Of a stretch of DNA of 64,000 nt, positions 40,620 through 48,803 are shown piece after piece. A model generated the notes under the pieces. That model was not told the DNA's origin and did not search any database. It saw only the letters and a program-made list of their open reading frames with translations. Positions within the stretch are counted from its first letter, which is position 1. Each line of letters opens with the position of its first letter. Both the position numbers and the translations under genes were made by a program. Source of the stretch: a virus; IMG/VR virus record IMGVR_UViG_3300050120_000309, positions 31,912 to 95,911 of that record; one strand, 5' to 3'.

Positions 40620-41087
40620 ATGCCACTTGCGCAAGAATTAGAGCAGAAGATCGATACGGTTATCGGTCAGTTCAGCAAAAGCGGTCCGGTCTCCTGGCTG
40701 TCCACTCAAGTCAAGTCCTCTCGTAAAGCATTAGCTCTACGCAGCCTCGAAGGAACGCTGGCCAAGGTCATTACCACGGCCAACGGTCATCGCAAACAGA
40801 ATGTGAAGAAGCACTCCGCCGTGTATGCAGCCCTCTGGCTCACTGCCAAGGACGAGATCGCGGCCTATTGCCTCAAACAGGATGCGACCTTCGACGATGT
40901 ATACGCCCAGATGCCAGCTCTCAAAGAGCTGGAGCTATGGGCTGAGCCCGCACCTCCCAAGCAGTCGCCGATCGCACTCACTGTGCTCGGAGTAGCAGCC
41001 TGGGTTGGTGGAGCATTCGGCATCGGCGTTCTCATTGCCGTGACGGAGATGTTTTACAAGTGGGGCCATCACCTCATCGCACGATAA
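40620..41087 (+). CDS. unknown protein with C-terminal membrane helix
   Basis: A 155-residue protein. Residues 1-120 are soluble and helical; a transmembrane helix follows (ALTVLGVAAWVGGAFGIGVL). AGGAGAACGAATC precedes the ATG. It is the first gene of a long membrane-protein cluster. Confidence 0.55.
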   Translation: MPLAQELEQKIDTVIGQFSKSGPVSWLSTQVKSSRKALALRSLEGTLAKVITTANGHRKQNVKKHSAVYAALWLTAKDEIAAYCLKQDATFDDVYAQMPALKELELWAEPAPPKQSPIALTVLGVAAWVGGAFGIGVLIAVTEMFYKWGHHLIAR

Positions 41088-41094
41088 GGACACC

Positions 41095-41313
41095 ATGGAA
41101 ATCTTCACGATCGTTCTCAACGTCCTGTTTGGCTGCAAGCATTCCGAGAATTGGATGACACGCCCGTTCACCGACATCAAAGGTGTGACGTACGCCAACT
41201 GCCTGAAGTGTGGCACCCGGCGTCTCTACGATATGGACGCTGGCTGCTATTACACAGAGCGCTCCGGCAAGCCCAAGCTGAAGGTTGTCCCCAATACCCG
41301 CATCGCAGCATAG
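41095..41313 (+). CDS. small zinc-ribbon-like protein
   Basis: A 72-residue protein. FGCKHSENW and NCLKCGTRRLYD give a C-x-H and CxxC pair typical of short phage zinc ribbons. AAGGACACC precedes the ATG. Function unknown. Confidence 0.55.
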   Translation: MEIFTIVLNVLFGCKHSENWMTRPFTDIKGVTYANCLKCGTRRLYDMDAGCYYTERSGKPKLKVVPNTRIAA

Positions 41314-41321
41314 GAGCAGTC

Positions 41322-41651
41322 ATGTTCGGATCAGTGATGTTCGGTGCCCTCATCTTTGAGGCGGGCACATGGCTGGGCTTCGGAGTCTCGAAGTTCGGCT
41401 CTCGCGATAAGAACCAGAACATCCTGATCAATGGCTATGACGCTCGGCGATCCATTGCCGGCGTCGATGGCATGCTGGCCAAGAAGTCCACGCATGCTAC
41501 CAAATGGCAGCGTACAGCGGCCGAGCGCCTGGGTCAGATGATCCGGGCGTTCGTCAATACTCGGGCCTTCGAGCTCCTGCTGCTGCAGAAGATCAGCGAA
41601 GCATGGCCGGGCAAGAAGCAACTCGATGAGGAGGTCAACCTCTTTGTCTAG
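41322..41651 (+). CDS. unknown protein with hydrophobic N-terminus
   Basis: A 109-residue protein (MFGSVMFGALIFEAGTWLGFG), then a charged helical part. AGGAGCAGTC precedes the ATG. Possible membrane-anchored protein. Confidence 0.55.
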   Translation: MFGSVMFGALIFEAGTWLGFGVSKFGSRDKNQNILINGYDARRSIAGVDGMLAKKSTHATKWQRTAAERLGQMIRAFVNTRAFELLLLQKISEAWPGKKQLDEEVNLFV

Positions 41652-41673
41652 GCTTCAGCAACTGCATACAGGC

Positions 41674-41757
41674 ATGTCAAACGTCGCCGCCGGCTTCAGT
41701 TGGGTGGGCCTCATTGGGCTCGCCTACTTCTACTACCGCTGCATCATGCCTCACTAA
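41674..41757 (+). CDS. tiny membrane peptide
   Basis: A 27-residue peptide (MSNVAAGFSWVGLIGLAYFY). One hydrophobic helix, no strong ribosome site. It lies just before the HNH gene. Confidence 0.4.
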   Translation: MSNVAAGFSWVGLIGLAYFYYRCIMPH

Positions 41758-41764
41758 GGACACC

Positions 41765-42415
41765 ATGAAACATCTTGATGGTCTAACTGACAGACCAGCC
41801 ATCAAGATCGTGGGTCAGATGAAAGATCTGACTAACAGACGATCAGGTAAGTTGGTATCTCTTCGACCTGTAGCACGTAATGAGCAAGGCAACGTCCTTT
41901 GGGAATGCCGTTGCGATTGTGGACGCTATTTGGATGTCGTTGGAGCGCAGCTTCTTAGACCAAACAGGCCTACGAGATCATGCGGATGCTACAAAGACGA
42001 AGTCATGTCTCAACGCTATGGCCTTCCGACAGGTAAAGGTTTGGCCTCCGGAGAAGCCGCACGCAATCAGGTCTTGATCGGCTACAAACGTCACGCCAAG
42101 CGACGAGACAACCCCTGGACGCTAACCGCTGAGCAAGCATTCGCACTCTTCGAAGGGGTTTGTCACTACTGTGGTATCCCACCCTTCCGTGAGCGAACTA
42201 ATACTCTCGATACAGGCCGCAAGGGCATGAGCGGATCCTACAAGTACAACGGGATCGATCGTGTTGATAACAGGCTGGGCTATACAGCTGAGAATACCGT
42301 GAGCTGTTGCTCTCATTGCAATATGGCCAAACGACAACTCCCATATCACGAGTTCATTGCTTGGATTCACAGAGCTGCAAAGCATCTTCGAAAGCGAGGC
42401 CGACAATTACTCTAA
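41765..42415 (+). CDS. HNH homing endonuclease with zinc-binding N-terminal domain
   Basis: A 216-residue protein. The N-terminal segment LWECRCDCGRY...RSCGCYKD is a zinc-binding domain common in phage HNH endonucleases. The nuclease part has VCHYCGIPP, YNGIDRVDNRLGY and NTVSCCSHCNMAK, with a basic C-terminus. The sequence TAAGGACACCATG before it is identical to that before the gene at 41095. The gene downstream lacks a start, so this mobile gene may have inserted at the start of that gene. Confidence 0.9.
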   Translation: MKHLDGLTDRPAIKIVGQMKDLTNRRSGKLVSLRPVARNEQGNVLWECRCDCGRYLDVVGAQLLRPNRPTRSCGCYKDEVMSQRYGLPTGKGLASGEAARNQVLIGYKRHAKRRDNPWTLTAEQAFALFEGVCHYCGIPPFRERTNTLDTGRKGMSGSYKYNGIDRVDNRLGYTAENTVSCCSHCNMAKRQLPYHEFIAWIHRAAKHLRKRGRQLL

Positions 42416-42417
42416 CT

Positions 42418-42747
42418 CCTACTGCACAATCGTCCGCCATCGCAGGCTTTGCGCTGTGGCTGGTTGGCTGGGCTACATTCTTCAAGATGCATGCCATCCC
42501 TGTCATTGGTAAGTTCGTCAATCAGGAGAACGCTACAGCCTGGATTGCCAAGAACAAAGTCCTCACCATGCTTATCACCGAGATCTTCAACTTTGGTGTG
42601 CATGGCATCAGTAATCCAGCAAGTGTGACGTTTGCACTCGGTGGCACAGCGTTCAACACGCTGATGATCTTCATCATTCTTCCTGTGACTCAGTGGTCCA
42701 AGAAGCGGCGCTCACACCACGACATACTACAAGGAGTACCAGCATGA
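42418..42747 (+). pseudogene. membrane protein gene lacking a normal start
   Basis: About 109 codons open after the HNH stop, with hydrophobic segments (FALWLVGWATFF, ALGGTAFNTLMIFIILPV) and a basic tail, overlapping the next start by 4 bases like a normal member of this cluster. The first ATG (42487) is internal and has no ribosome site. The 5' end may have been replaced by the HNH insertion, or an atypical start is used. Confidence 0.5.
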
Positions 42748-42914
42748 AACTACTCGCAGTCATGGCATTCATCTACACAGCTGTGATCAAAACCGCGGTC
42801 CTGCTGGTTGCTCTGTTCCTCGGTTCATTGGCCGTCGTAGGCCTCTACGATCTATTCATACTGCCCTTCGTGAGTGCATATCACCGCGCCCTGAGGGAAA
42901 GGAGGGTTGGTTGA
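42744..42914 (+). CDS. small membrane protein
   Basis: A 56-residue protein with two hydrophobic stretches (LAVMAFIYTAVIKTAVLLVALFL) and a basic tail. AAGGAGTACCAGC precedes the ATG. Confidence 0.6.
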   Translation: MKLLAVMAFIYTAVIKTAVLLVALFLGSLAVVGLYDLFILPFVSAYHRALRERRVG

Positions 42915-43069
42915 AAGCCTTAGGCTTATTCATTCTCCGTCTCCTGTTCATTGCAGCTTATTCCGTCGTTGTTGGCCTACTGACAGGCTGGCTATGGAAC
43001 AAGTTCATGGAACATCAGTACAGCAAGCTCGGTCGCTCCGCGCGCTACGTCCAGCCCATCGCAGCATAA
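42911..43069 (+). CDS. small membrane protein, TTG start
   Basis: A 52-residue protein (MKALGLFILRLLFIAAYSVV). The TTG overlaps the previous TGA, with AAAGGAGGG upstream. One transmembrane helix and a basic C-terminus. Confidence 0.6.
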   Translation: MKALGLFILRLLFIAAYSVVVGLLTGWLWNKFMEHQYSKLGRSARYVQPIAA

Positions 43070-43101
43070 ACTCATCCATCTCAGATCTGAAGGAGCATCA
43101 C

Positions 43102-43323
43102 ATGTTCAAGTTGCTTGGCGCCATTGCATTCGGCATTCTCTCCGTCTTCGGAGTTACCTACCTCATCCTCAAGAAACAAGAGGATAAAGCTATCGCCAAT
43201 CAGATCGATTGCCATGTCTTCAACTTCCTGAAGACGATCCAGCGCGGCGTCACCGGCTTCGTTGGTACGGTCAAAGATCAGATCCAGACCGGACCGCTCC
43301 CTGTTGAGGTACCGGTTAGCTAG
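43102..43323 (+). CDS. single-span membrane protein
   Basis: A 73-residue protein with an N-terminal helix (LLGAIAFGILSVFGVTYLIL) and a polar remainder. AAGGAGCATCAC precedes the ATG. Confidence 0.6.
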   Translation: MFKLLGAIAFGILSVFGVTYLILKKQEDKAIANQIDCHVFNFLKTIQRGVTGFVGTVKDQIQTGPLPVEVPVS

Positions 43324-43324
43324 A

Positions 43325-43453
43325 TTGAAACCCTTCCTGTTCCTCCTGGGCCTCATCGTGGTGCTCGCAGGTTTGCTGGGCACCACGATACGCAATCAGA
43401 ACAAGCTGATGAGACGCTTCGTCGGCGTGAAACAGCACGAGGTATTCGCATGA
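43325..43453 (+). CDS. small membrane protein, TTG start
   Basis: A 42-residue protein (MKPFLFLLGLIVVLAGLLG), similar in design to the one at 42911. The TTG follows the previous stop after one base; the stop overlaps the next ATG. Confidence 0.5.
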   Translation: MKPFLFLLGLIVVLAGLLGTTIRNQNKLMRRFVGVKQHEVFA

Positions 43454-43641
43454 AGATTCTCTGTGGCCTATTGATCATGATAGGCGGCATCTGGTTGTTC
43501 GTGAAGACAGATCGGAAGGGCGAAGCATTCTGGGCTGGCGTGACATTCTTATGTGGCCTGCTCATTACCCTGGCTACACCATTGCCTGAAGGATCCAGCT
43601 TCACAGTCACGAATGGAGAGTTCATCCCCATTCAACCGTAA
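43450..43641 (+). CDS. small membrane protein
   Basis: A 63-residue protein with two hydrophobic segments (CGLLIMIGGIWLFV, GVTFLCGLLITLATPL). ATGA overlap with the previous gene. Confidence 0.6.
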   Translation: MKILCGLLIMIGGIWLFVKTDRKGEAFWAGVTFLCGLLITLATPLPEGSSFTVTNGEFIPIQP

Positions 43642-43656
43642 CGATAGGAGTTACCT

Positions 43657-44058
43657 ATGAAGACCGTTCTGGCCTTCTGGGCCGCGACCATCGTGTTCCT
43701 CTCAGGGCTTTTACTCTGGAGAAATAAGCGCAAATACCCCGGCAAACGGGCTGTTTGGCTGATCACCAAATCCTTCACAGAATTGACAATCGTAGTTGTG
43801 TCTGCACTTCGTATGCCCGCATTGCTGGTGGCCTGGATCACGTTGTGGATCACGCGCCCCATCAAGGAGCCTTGGCTCCGTACCACTGTGGGCGTACTGC
43901 TAGCCATAGGGCTCGGCTACCTCGCAGTAGTTGCCATGGAAGTGATCCTGTTACTTTCCGTCTTCTCGATCGACGAGATCACCGGAGAGGAAAACGGTTT
44001 CCTGAGGAACTACAAGCACGCGCGGCAGTCAGCTCAATCTCGTCCCGTGGCGGCATAA
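43657..44058 (+). CDS. membrane protein, three predicted spans
   Basis: A 133-residue protein (LAFWAATIVFLSGLLLW, LRMPALLVAWITLWI, TTVGVLLAIGLGYLAVVAME) with an acidic loop and a basic tail. AGGAGTTACCT precedes the ATG. Function unknown; a holin or envelope modifier is conceivable. Confidence 0.55.
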   Translation: MKTVLAFWAATIVFLSGLLLWRNKRKYPGKRAVWLITKSFTELTIVVVSALRMPALLVAWITLWITRPIKEPWLRTTVGVLLAIGLGYLAVVAMEVILLLSVFSIDEITGEENGFLRNYKHARQSAQSRPVAA

Positions 44059-44060
44059 GC

Positions 44061-44336
44061 ATGCGCGTTGGAATTCTCGGCAACTCTATACTCACCAGCA
44101 CTCTGATGAGTCGAATCCTTTCGAACGATCAACCGGAACACATCACTGTGATCCGAGAACCGGAGCCCGAATTGCCACCTATCTTTGGTATGTCTTCAAT
44201 GGACCACATGTTTCGCGGCGGTCGCACCAACGTCGAGGACGCTGCACAGGGCCTGATGGCTCGCAGCAATCGTATCAAGGGCAAGCGTAGCGCTTCGCAT
44301 CGCGCCCGCTCCAACAAGCGCAAAGCCAACAACTAG
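44061..44336 (+). CDS. basic unknown protein
   Basis: A 91-residue protein with a polar middle and a strongly basic tail (KGKRSASHRARSNKRKANN), which could bind nucleic acid. It starts 3 bases after the previous stop. Confidence 0.5.
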   Translation: MRVGILGNSILTSTLMSRILSNDQPEHITVIREPEPELPPIFGMSSMDHMFRGGRTNVEDAAQGLMARSNRIKGKRSASHRARSNKRKANN

Positions 44337-44338
44337 CC

Positions 44339-44713
44339 ATGAACACTCAGAACCTCCTCAAGGTTCGTCAGGCCATCCTCCAGAACCCTATGGAGTTCAG
44401 TATCTCGGTGCATCACCTGGATACGGAGGATGGCAGAGTTGTTCACGATATCGGAGGCTGGGCTGATGCCCTGTTCCTCCCCAACTGGCGCGTCACACAC
44501 CTCGAGCATCCAGAACGTCGTCTCGATCGCGCTGCCAATCTCCTCGGTCTCAACAGAGCTATGGCTCAGAGACTCATGTGCCCCTTCCAATGGCCAGCAC
44601 ACCTACGCGTTGAGCTTCTCAGGCTCGAAGATCTGCACGATTGCCTTCAGATCGCTACGCTCACCGCTGCTCGTATCGAGCACTTCATCGGAACGGATGG
44701 CTACGACGCATGA
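44339..44713 (+). CDS. unknown protein, paralogue pair member A
   Basis: A 124-residue protein. NLLKVRQAILQNPMEF and LMCPFQWPAHL correspond in order and spacing to LHLLKAQILAEPQHY and FSLPYGWPAPF in the protein at 44913, so the two are likely paralogues. Function unknown. Confidence 0.5.
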   Translation: MNTQNLLKVRQAILQNPMEFSISVHHLDTEDGRVVHDIGGWADALFLPNWRVTHLEHPERRLDRAANLLGLNRAMAQRLMCPFQWPAHLRVELLRLEDLHDCLQIATLTAARIEHFIGTDGYDA

Positions 44714-44916
44714 AGAATACTCTCAGGTTCTTCCTGGACACCACTGGAACTGAGCCACAACTCAGCATTGGCCAATCCATTGGAGAAGAGTCGATCGTGT
44801 TCTCAGTCAAGGACTCTGCTGCGGTGATCGCCGAGATCATGACTCTATCGGCAATGTCGGACATGGGTTTGTGCGAGAAGTATGTTCGAACAGAAGTTGA
44901 GGTCACCTACGAATGA
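44710..44916 (+). CDS. unknown small protein
   Basis: A 68-residue acidic protein (MKNTLRFFLDTTGTEPQLSI) lying between the two paralogues with ATGA overlaps on both sides. Confidence 0.55.
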   Translation: MKNTLRFFLDTTGTEPQLSIGQSIGEESIVFSVKDSAAVIAEIMTLSAMSDMGLCEKYVRTEVEVTYE

Positions 44917-45479
44917 ACATCGAACGATTACATCTTCTCAAAGCGCAAATCCTTGCCGAGCCCCAGCATTATGAACAGCACACCTGGGGCGGTGTATACG
45001 CAGACGTAGAGGAAGAGCTCCTTGAGACAGACAAAGGCAGTCTGCTGGATATGTTTCGTCTTCGGCTGAAGCTTGATGGGCTTACGAGTACTGAGAATAG
45101 CCCTCTTTTCCCAACTGCTGAAAAGCCTCTGTGTGGAACAGCATGCTGTATGGCTGGCACAGCTTATGCGATGTTTGACTTCTCAAGCTTCCTGTCTGAA
45201 TTGGACCTTGGACATGGACTCGGAAACTCTGTATATGCTGCACGGTTATTGCTTGATTTGACCGATTCAGAAGCTGGGTTTCTGTTCTCATTACCTTACG
45301 GCTGGCCTGCGCCATTCAACATGCACTACCAAGCTGCGACAACACCATTCGCGGCAGCGACGGTCGGCGCTGCCGTCATCGACTACCTGATTGCCCATCC
45401 TGGGTTGTCTCATGCTGAGTATTTCGGTTGGGATTTGGATACTGCGATCAAGGAATGTGATGAGGAGATTCCCTTCTAA
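44913..45479 (+). CDS. unknown protein, paralogue pair member B
   Basis: A 188-residue protein. Contains CGTACCMAGTAYAMF (a Cys/Gly-rich stretch) before the LPYGWPAPF core shared with 44339, then an Ala-rich helix. ATGA overlap upstream and TAATG downstream. No family name can be given. Confidence 0.55.
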   Translation: MNIERLHLLKAQILAEPQHYEQHTWGGVYADVEEELLETDKGSLLDMFRLRLKLDGLTSTENSPLFPTAEKPLCGTACCMAGTAYAMFDFSSFLSELDLGHGLGNSVYAARLLLDLTDSEAGFLFSLPYGWPAPFNMHYQAATTPFAAATVGAAVIDYLIAHPGLSHAEYFGWDLDTAIKECDEEIPF

Positions 45480-45820
45480 TGAGTCTCTTTCAATGTGACA
45501 ACTGCGGGGTGTGTGAAAACACATCCTGCAGTAACGCGAGTCACGCCTACCATAACAACCATCTTTTCAAGGGTGAGAACGCCCGTTTGGCCATTGAGTC
45601 CTACCGGATAGTCCTTGGTCTACCTGTGGGAGCGGCACTTGGCGCCTACTGCAGTGTCTGTACTCCGTTCTGGTTTACGGCGAAGGGTGACCTGGGTATA
45701 GGTCCCAACCCAGATCCACGGCCCGGATCAGGTGTATGGCATAACCGGTTCCCGATGGAGTTCTTTCCCAAGGGCACCATGAGGACGGACCAGAACGGTA
45801 ACCTAGCTGTACGTACCTGA
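45479..45820 (+). CDS. zinc-binding unknown protein
   Basis: A 113-residue protein. FQCDNCGVCENTSCSN at the N-terminus and AYCSVCTPFWF near residue 57 form a zinc-ribbon-like arrangement. It is coupled to the previous gene by TAATG and followed by a strong terminator. Confidence 0.6.
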   Translation: MSLFQCDNCGVCENTSCSNASHAYHNNHLFKGENARLAIESYRIVLGLPVGAALGAYCSVCTPFWFTAKGDLGIGPNPDPRPGSGVWHNRFPMEFFPKGTMRTDQNGNLAVRT

Positions 45821-45837
45821 TTAGGTAAATGTATAAG

Positions 45838-45866
45838 AAAGGCCCTGTCTATTGGCAGGGCCTTTG
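45838..45866 (+). terminator. rho-independent terminator
   Basis: Perfect 10-bp stem AAAGGCCCTG/CAGGGCCTTT with an 8-base loop; the stem's 3' arm supplies the T tract. Confidence 0.85.
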
Positions 45867-45883
45867 TGTTTCAGGTGACCCTC

Positions 45884-46420
45884 ATGACGCTCGATTACAT
45901 CTTTGATCAGGTAGATTCTCTCAATCTGATGCACGAATTCTTTGTTCAGTACTTGGAAGGTGCCGATAGAAAATCAGGCATCTTTCATTGGCGAGATCTA
46001 ACTATTCCTGAGATACCTGAGTATCTCAATCGAATCAGCAAATCAAAGGATATGGCTCATAGTACGTGGAGACAGCTGCAGAAATCTCTGCGCTGGCTAG
46101 TGCTATGCGCCTATGACAATCAGATTTGTAGTTTACCTGAACACTGGTTTGTTGAAACCAATACACGCGATCGCCGTACGTTGTGGTGTGTTGAGTGGAA
46201 AGAGACCGCGATTGCAACCATAGCAGTCAGACGAATGACTCCGGACAATGCGTCCGACGAAAGGATTCAAGAATGGGTTCAGCTTACAAGAACAAAGAAC
46301 TTGCTACAACAGGCCAGGAAAATGATCGCAAGGCCCGCTCGACAGAGATTGCGAAACGTGGGATCAACACCACAGGCGAACTCGTTGAGTTTGCGAGCGC
46401 CCTTATTACTGACATCATGA
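45884..46420 (+). CDS. unknown protein with overlapping 3' end
   Basis: A 178-residue protein (MTLDYIFDQVDSLNLMHEFF). CAGGTGACCCTC precedes the ATG. The last ~148 bases overlap the next gene in another frame, and the C-terminal residues look less natural there, so a frameshift or true overlap is possible. Confidence 0.45.
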   Translation: MTLDYIFDQVDSLNLMHEFFVQYLEGADRKSGIFHWRDLTIPEIPEYLNRISKSKDMAHSTWRQLQKSLRWLVLCAYDNQICSLPEHWFVETNTRDRRTLWCVEWKETAIATIAVRRMTPDNASDERIQEWVQLTRTKNLLQQARKMIARPARQRLRNVGSTPQANSLSLRAPLLLTS

Positions 46421-46587
46421 CCGGTCGAGTCTCCTATGAGACTGCAACCGCCGCAATTCGTGCAAGTGAGAATATCTTGCGCGGAGTCATAATCAACTAC
46501 CGGTTTGGCAATGTTCCGCTGAAAGATACTGGTAAGAAGAATGCAAAGATCTTGACATTGGTTCCAGACCCATGTCCACCTAAGTAG
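46273..46587 (+). CDS. unknown basic protein
   Basis: A 104-residue protein (MGSAYKNKELATTGQENDRK). AAAGGATTCAAGA precedes the ATG. Helical C-terminal half. It overlaps the previous gene by 148 bases. Confidence 0.5.
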   Translation: MGSAYKNKELATTGQENDRKARSTEIAKRGINTTGELVEFASALITDIMTGRVSYETATAAIRASENILRGVIINYRFGNVPLKDTGKKNAKILTLVPDPCPPK

Positions 46588-46631
46588 TTTACTGGATGGT
46601 GGCTGCAACCTTATAGGGAGAAGATCATAGC

Positions 46632-47462
46632 ATGCCCAGGAAAGGTGACCGGCCTAAGCCGAAGCTGCATATTGCAGTTCTGATGGCTGAAGCATTAGCT
46701 GCCAGAAACGGCGGTGTACTTCCTTCTATGACCTACTTGTTTGTAAATGAGTACAAACAAGTCGCATCCGCCATATACCGACATCCTGATGCATTTGTGC
46801 ATATAAAACAGGAGAGTTTGTACGCCCATCGCAAGTATTCAGCTTCCGGTTGGGTCAAAGAGGCAGAAGAACTTGCAGCAGAAAATGGCGGTTTGCTTCC
46901 TAGCTCTAAGTGGTTGATAGGTAATGGCTATGTCACTCTTGTTTCCAAATTGACGAGATTTCCCGATCGATTCAAGCACATACCACGTCATATGCTCCAG
47001 ATCACGAGAACTCCAGAGGAATGGGTGCTCGTTGCTCAGAGACTAGCCGAAGAGAATAACGGCATCCTGGACTATCACAACGTGATGGCAAACCACCATG
47101 GTTTGTACAATGTGATGCTCAGGAATCGATCGTTGTTCTCTCATATACCGCTTTTTGTGAATCGTAAATTGCCAATCACAGCTGCGGAGTGGGTTCCAAT
47201 TGCAGAAATGATGGCAAATGAGAACAACGGCATGCTGCAGCACGCAGGCTGGTTACTAAAGAACGAGTACACAGGTCTATGTGCTGCTTTGTATCGCTTC
47301 CCAGAACTATTCACACACATTGTTCAGCCTGTATTGGAATGCATTAGGGGAGATTACTCCCTGCTTGGTCTTCGAGGCGGAACTAAAGCTCAACGTGATC
47401 GTGTTATGGACCGATATTTGAACTTCACCCAAGATAAGCTTCAGGAGATATTCAATGGCTAG
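46632..47462 (+). CDS. four-repeat helical protein
   Basis: A 276-residue protein made of four tandem repeats of about 55-60 residues with the pattern W-V-x-x-A-E-x-L-A-x-E-N-G-G-x-L-P...W-L...N-x-Y...L-x-R-F-P-x-x-F-x-H-I. Copies begin near residues 14, 73, 132 and 188. The pattern resembles helical DNA-binding repeats found next to homing endonucleases. AGGGAGAAG precedes the ATG. A sequence-specific DNA-binding role is inferred. Confidence 0.55.
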   Translation: MPRKGDRPKPKLHIAVLMAEALAARNGGVLPSMTYLFVNEYKQVASAIYRHPDAFVHIKQESLYAHRKYSASGWVKEAEELAAENGGLLPSSKWLIGNGYVTLVSKLTRFPDRFKHIPRHMLQITRTPEEWVLVAQRLAEENNGILDYHNVMANHHGLYNVMLRNRSLFSHIPLFVNRKLPITAAEWVPIAEMMANENNGMLQHAGWLLKNEYTGLCAALYRFPELFTHIVQPVLECIRGDYSLLGLRGGTKAQRDRVMDRYLNFTQDKLQEIFNG

Positions 47463-47946
47463 TGCCGGTAAGGGAATATCAGATGCAGTCCGCAACGCCG
47501 TAGGCGAGTGGATGACCGACAAGACCTGCGACGTCCTCTTTCAGAAGCTTCAAACTGAAGGTGGAACGAACGGCTGGAACCTGAATCAGTTCCGTAATCG
47601 TGTGCGCGGAGCCGACAACTGGGTTCGGATCGTTCGATCCCGTGGTGTATCCGGCTGGCGCAGGACCTATTACACCAAGAGCTTTCCCAGTCGTGGTGTC
47701 ACACTCGAGGTCAACTCGAACGAAGCTGACGATCTCATTGAGTATGTGACTGTCAAGGCCAATGGCAAACCCATTGGGGGTGGCAAGGTCAAGGTGCCTT
47801 CGATGTTGGGGTCTCAAGCTGGCCGTAAGGCTGGGCTTGTACTCTCATTCACGGCATTCACCGATGACGAGCTCTTGGCCCTTCAGGCTGAGATGGAGCA
47901 CGGTGCAAGCAGCAATCACTTCCTGCTGGAGGAACGCATTGGCTGA
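47455..47946 (+). CDS. unknown basic protein
   Basis: A 163-residue protein, basic with a beta-rich centre (RRTYYTKSFPSRGVTLEV). The start overlaps the previous stop. No motif recognised. Confidence 0.5.
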   Translation: MASAGKGISDAVRNAVGEWMTDKTCDVLFQKLQTEGGTNGWNLNQFRNRVRGADNWVRIVRSRGVSGWRRTYYTKSFPSRGVTLEVNSNEADDLIEYVTVKANGKPIGGGKVKVPSMLGSQAGRKAGLVLSFTAFTDDELLALQAEMEHGASSNHFLLEERIG

Positions 47947-48397
47947 GCCGTTCAAGTTCGAGATCGATCGCTCCTTATGGTACCGAGGTAACGGTACCTC
48001 CAGACTCAAGATGAAGGACACAGAGCAATACTGCTGTCTTGGCCTGGCATGCCTCACTCAGAACTACACGCCAGCTGAGATTGAGGGACGGCAAACTCCT
48101 GCCTCTCTCATTAATGCCCCGGGACTGGACCGCTTTCTGGGTCCATTCACGTTCACTGTGGAAGCTCGTGCGTCCGGGTACACCGCTGTCTCATCGCGGG
48201 ATGCCACCGACCTCATGTCTCTCAATGACACAGTTATTGGTTCGGAAGCGAGCTTTTGGAAGAAGTGGACAGGTGCTGAACCTTGCACTTCGAACTCAAC
48301 CATCCACACTGCGGTCATCAAGACAGAAGAGCAGCGTGAAGCTCTTATTACAGAGATCTTCGCTGCAAACAGCATCGAGGTGACCTTTGCAAACTGA
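47939..48397 (+). CDS. CCLGLACL-motif protein A, TTG start
   Basis: A 152-residue protein. SLWYRGNG followed by QYCCLGLACLTQN matches a small phage family of unknown function; the next gene is a paralogue. GGAGG lies 6 bases before the TTG, which sits inside the previous gene's end. Confidence 0.6.
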   Translation: MAEPFKFEIDRSLWYRGNGTSRLKMKDTEQYCCLGLACLTQNYTPAEIEGRQTPASLINAPGLDRFLGPFTFTVEARASGYTAVSSRDATDLMSLNDTVIGSEASFWKKWTGAEPCTSNSTIHTAVIKTEEQREALITEIFAANSIEVTFAN

Positions 48398-48794
48398 AGC
48401 CCTCGAAGTTGTTGTTGATCGCACGCGCTGGGCACGCGGGGTGCCCGGCAGCCTGTTGCTCAGTTCTATAACAGGAAAGTGTTGCATCCTCGGATTCGCC
48501 TGCCTCTCGGCCGGCGCCACCGAGGAGCAGATAGAGGGTATCGGAACTGTGGATGAGCTGGTTCGTCATCGCAAGTTCAAGTATGCCGCCCTCGGCGCCA
48601 TGGGATTTGCCATGAATAATGCATCCTGGGAGCAGAAGACGACTGACGAAGCCGCGATGATTATGCGTTTCAATGATCAACGTCTCGGCACCAATTTCGC
48701 CGAGTGTAATGGTCTGTTCACAGAGGCCGATCGGGAGCTAATCATCTCTGATTTGCTGGCAAAGCAGAAGATCGCAGTGACGTATATCAACTAG
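48387..48794 (+). CDS. CCxLGFACL-motif protein B, TTG start
   Basis: A 135-residue protein. TRWARGVP then GKCCILGFACLSAG, aligning with the preceding paralogue; both end with a short beta strand (IEVTFAN, IAVTYIN). GAGGTGA precedes the TTG. Confidence 0.6.
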   Translation: MQTEALEVVVDRTRWARGVPGSLLLSSITGKCCILGFACLSAGATEEQIEGIGTVDELVRHRKFKYAALGAMGFAMNNASWEQKTTDEAAMIMRFNDQRLGTNFAECNGLFTEADRELIISDLLAKQKIAVTYIN

Positions 48795-48803
48795 CTTTGG
48801 CTC
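48795..48803 (+). promoter_or_regulatory. CTTTGGCTC element, plus-strand copy
   Basis: Exact copy directly after a TAG stop, 43 bases before the GTG at 48847 whose AGGAG ribosome site lies between. Confidence 0.55.
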
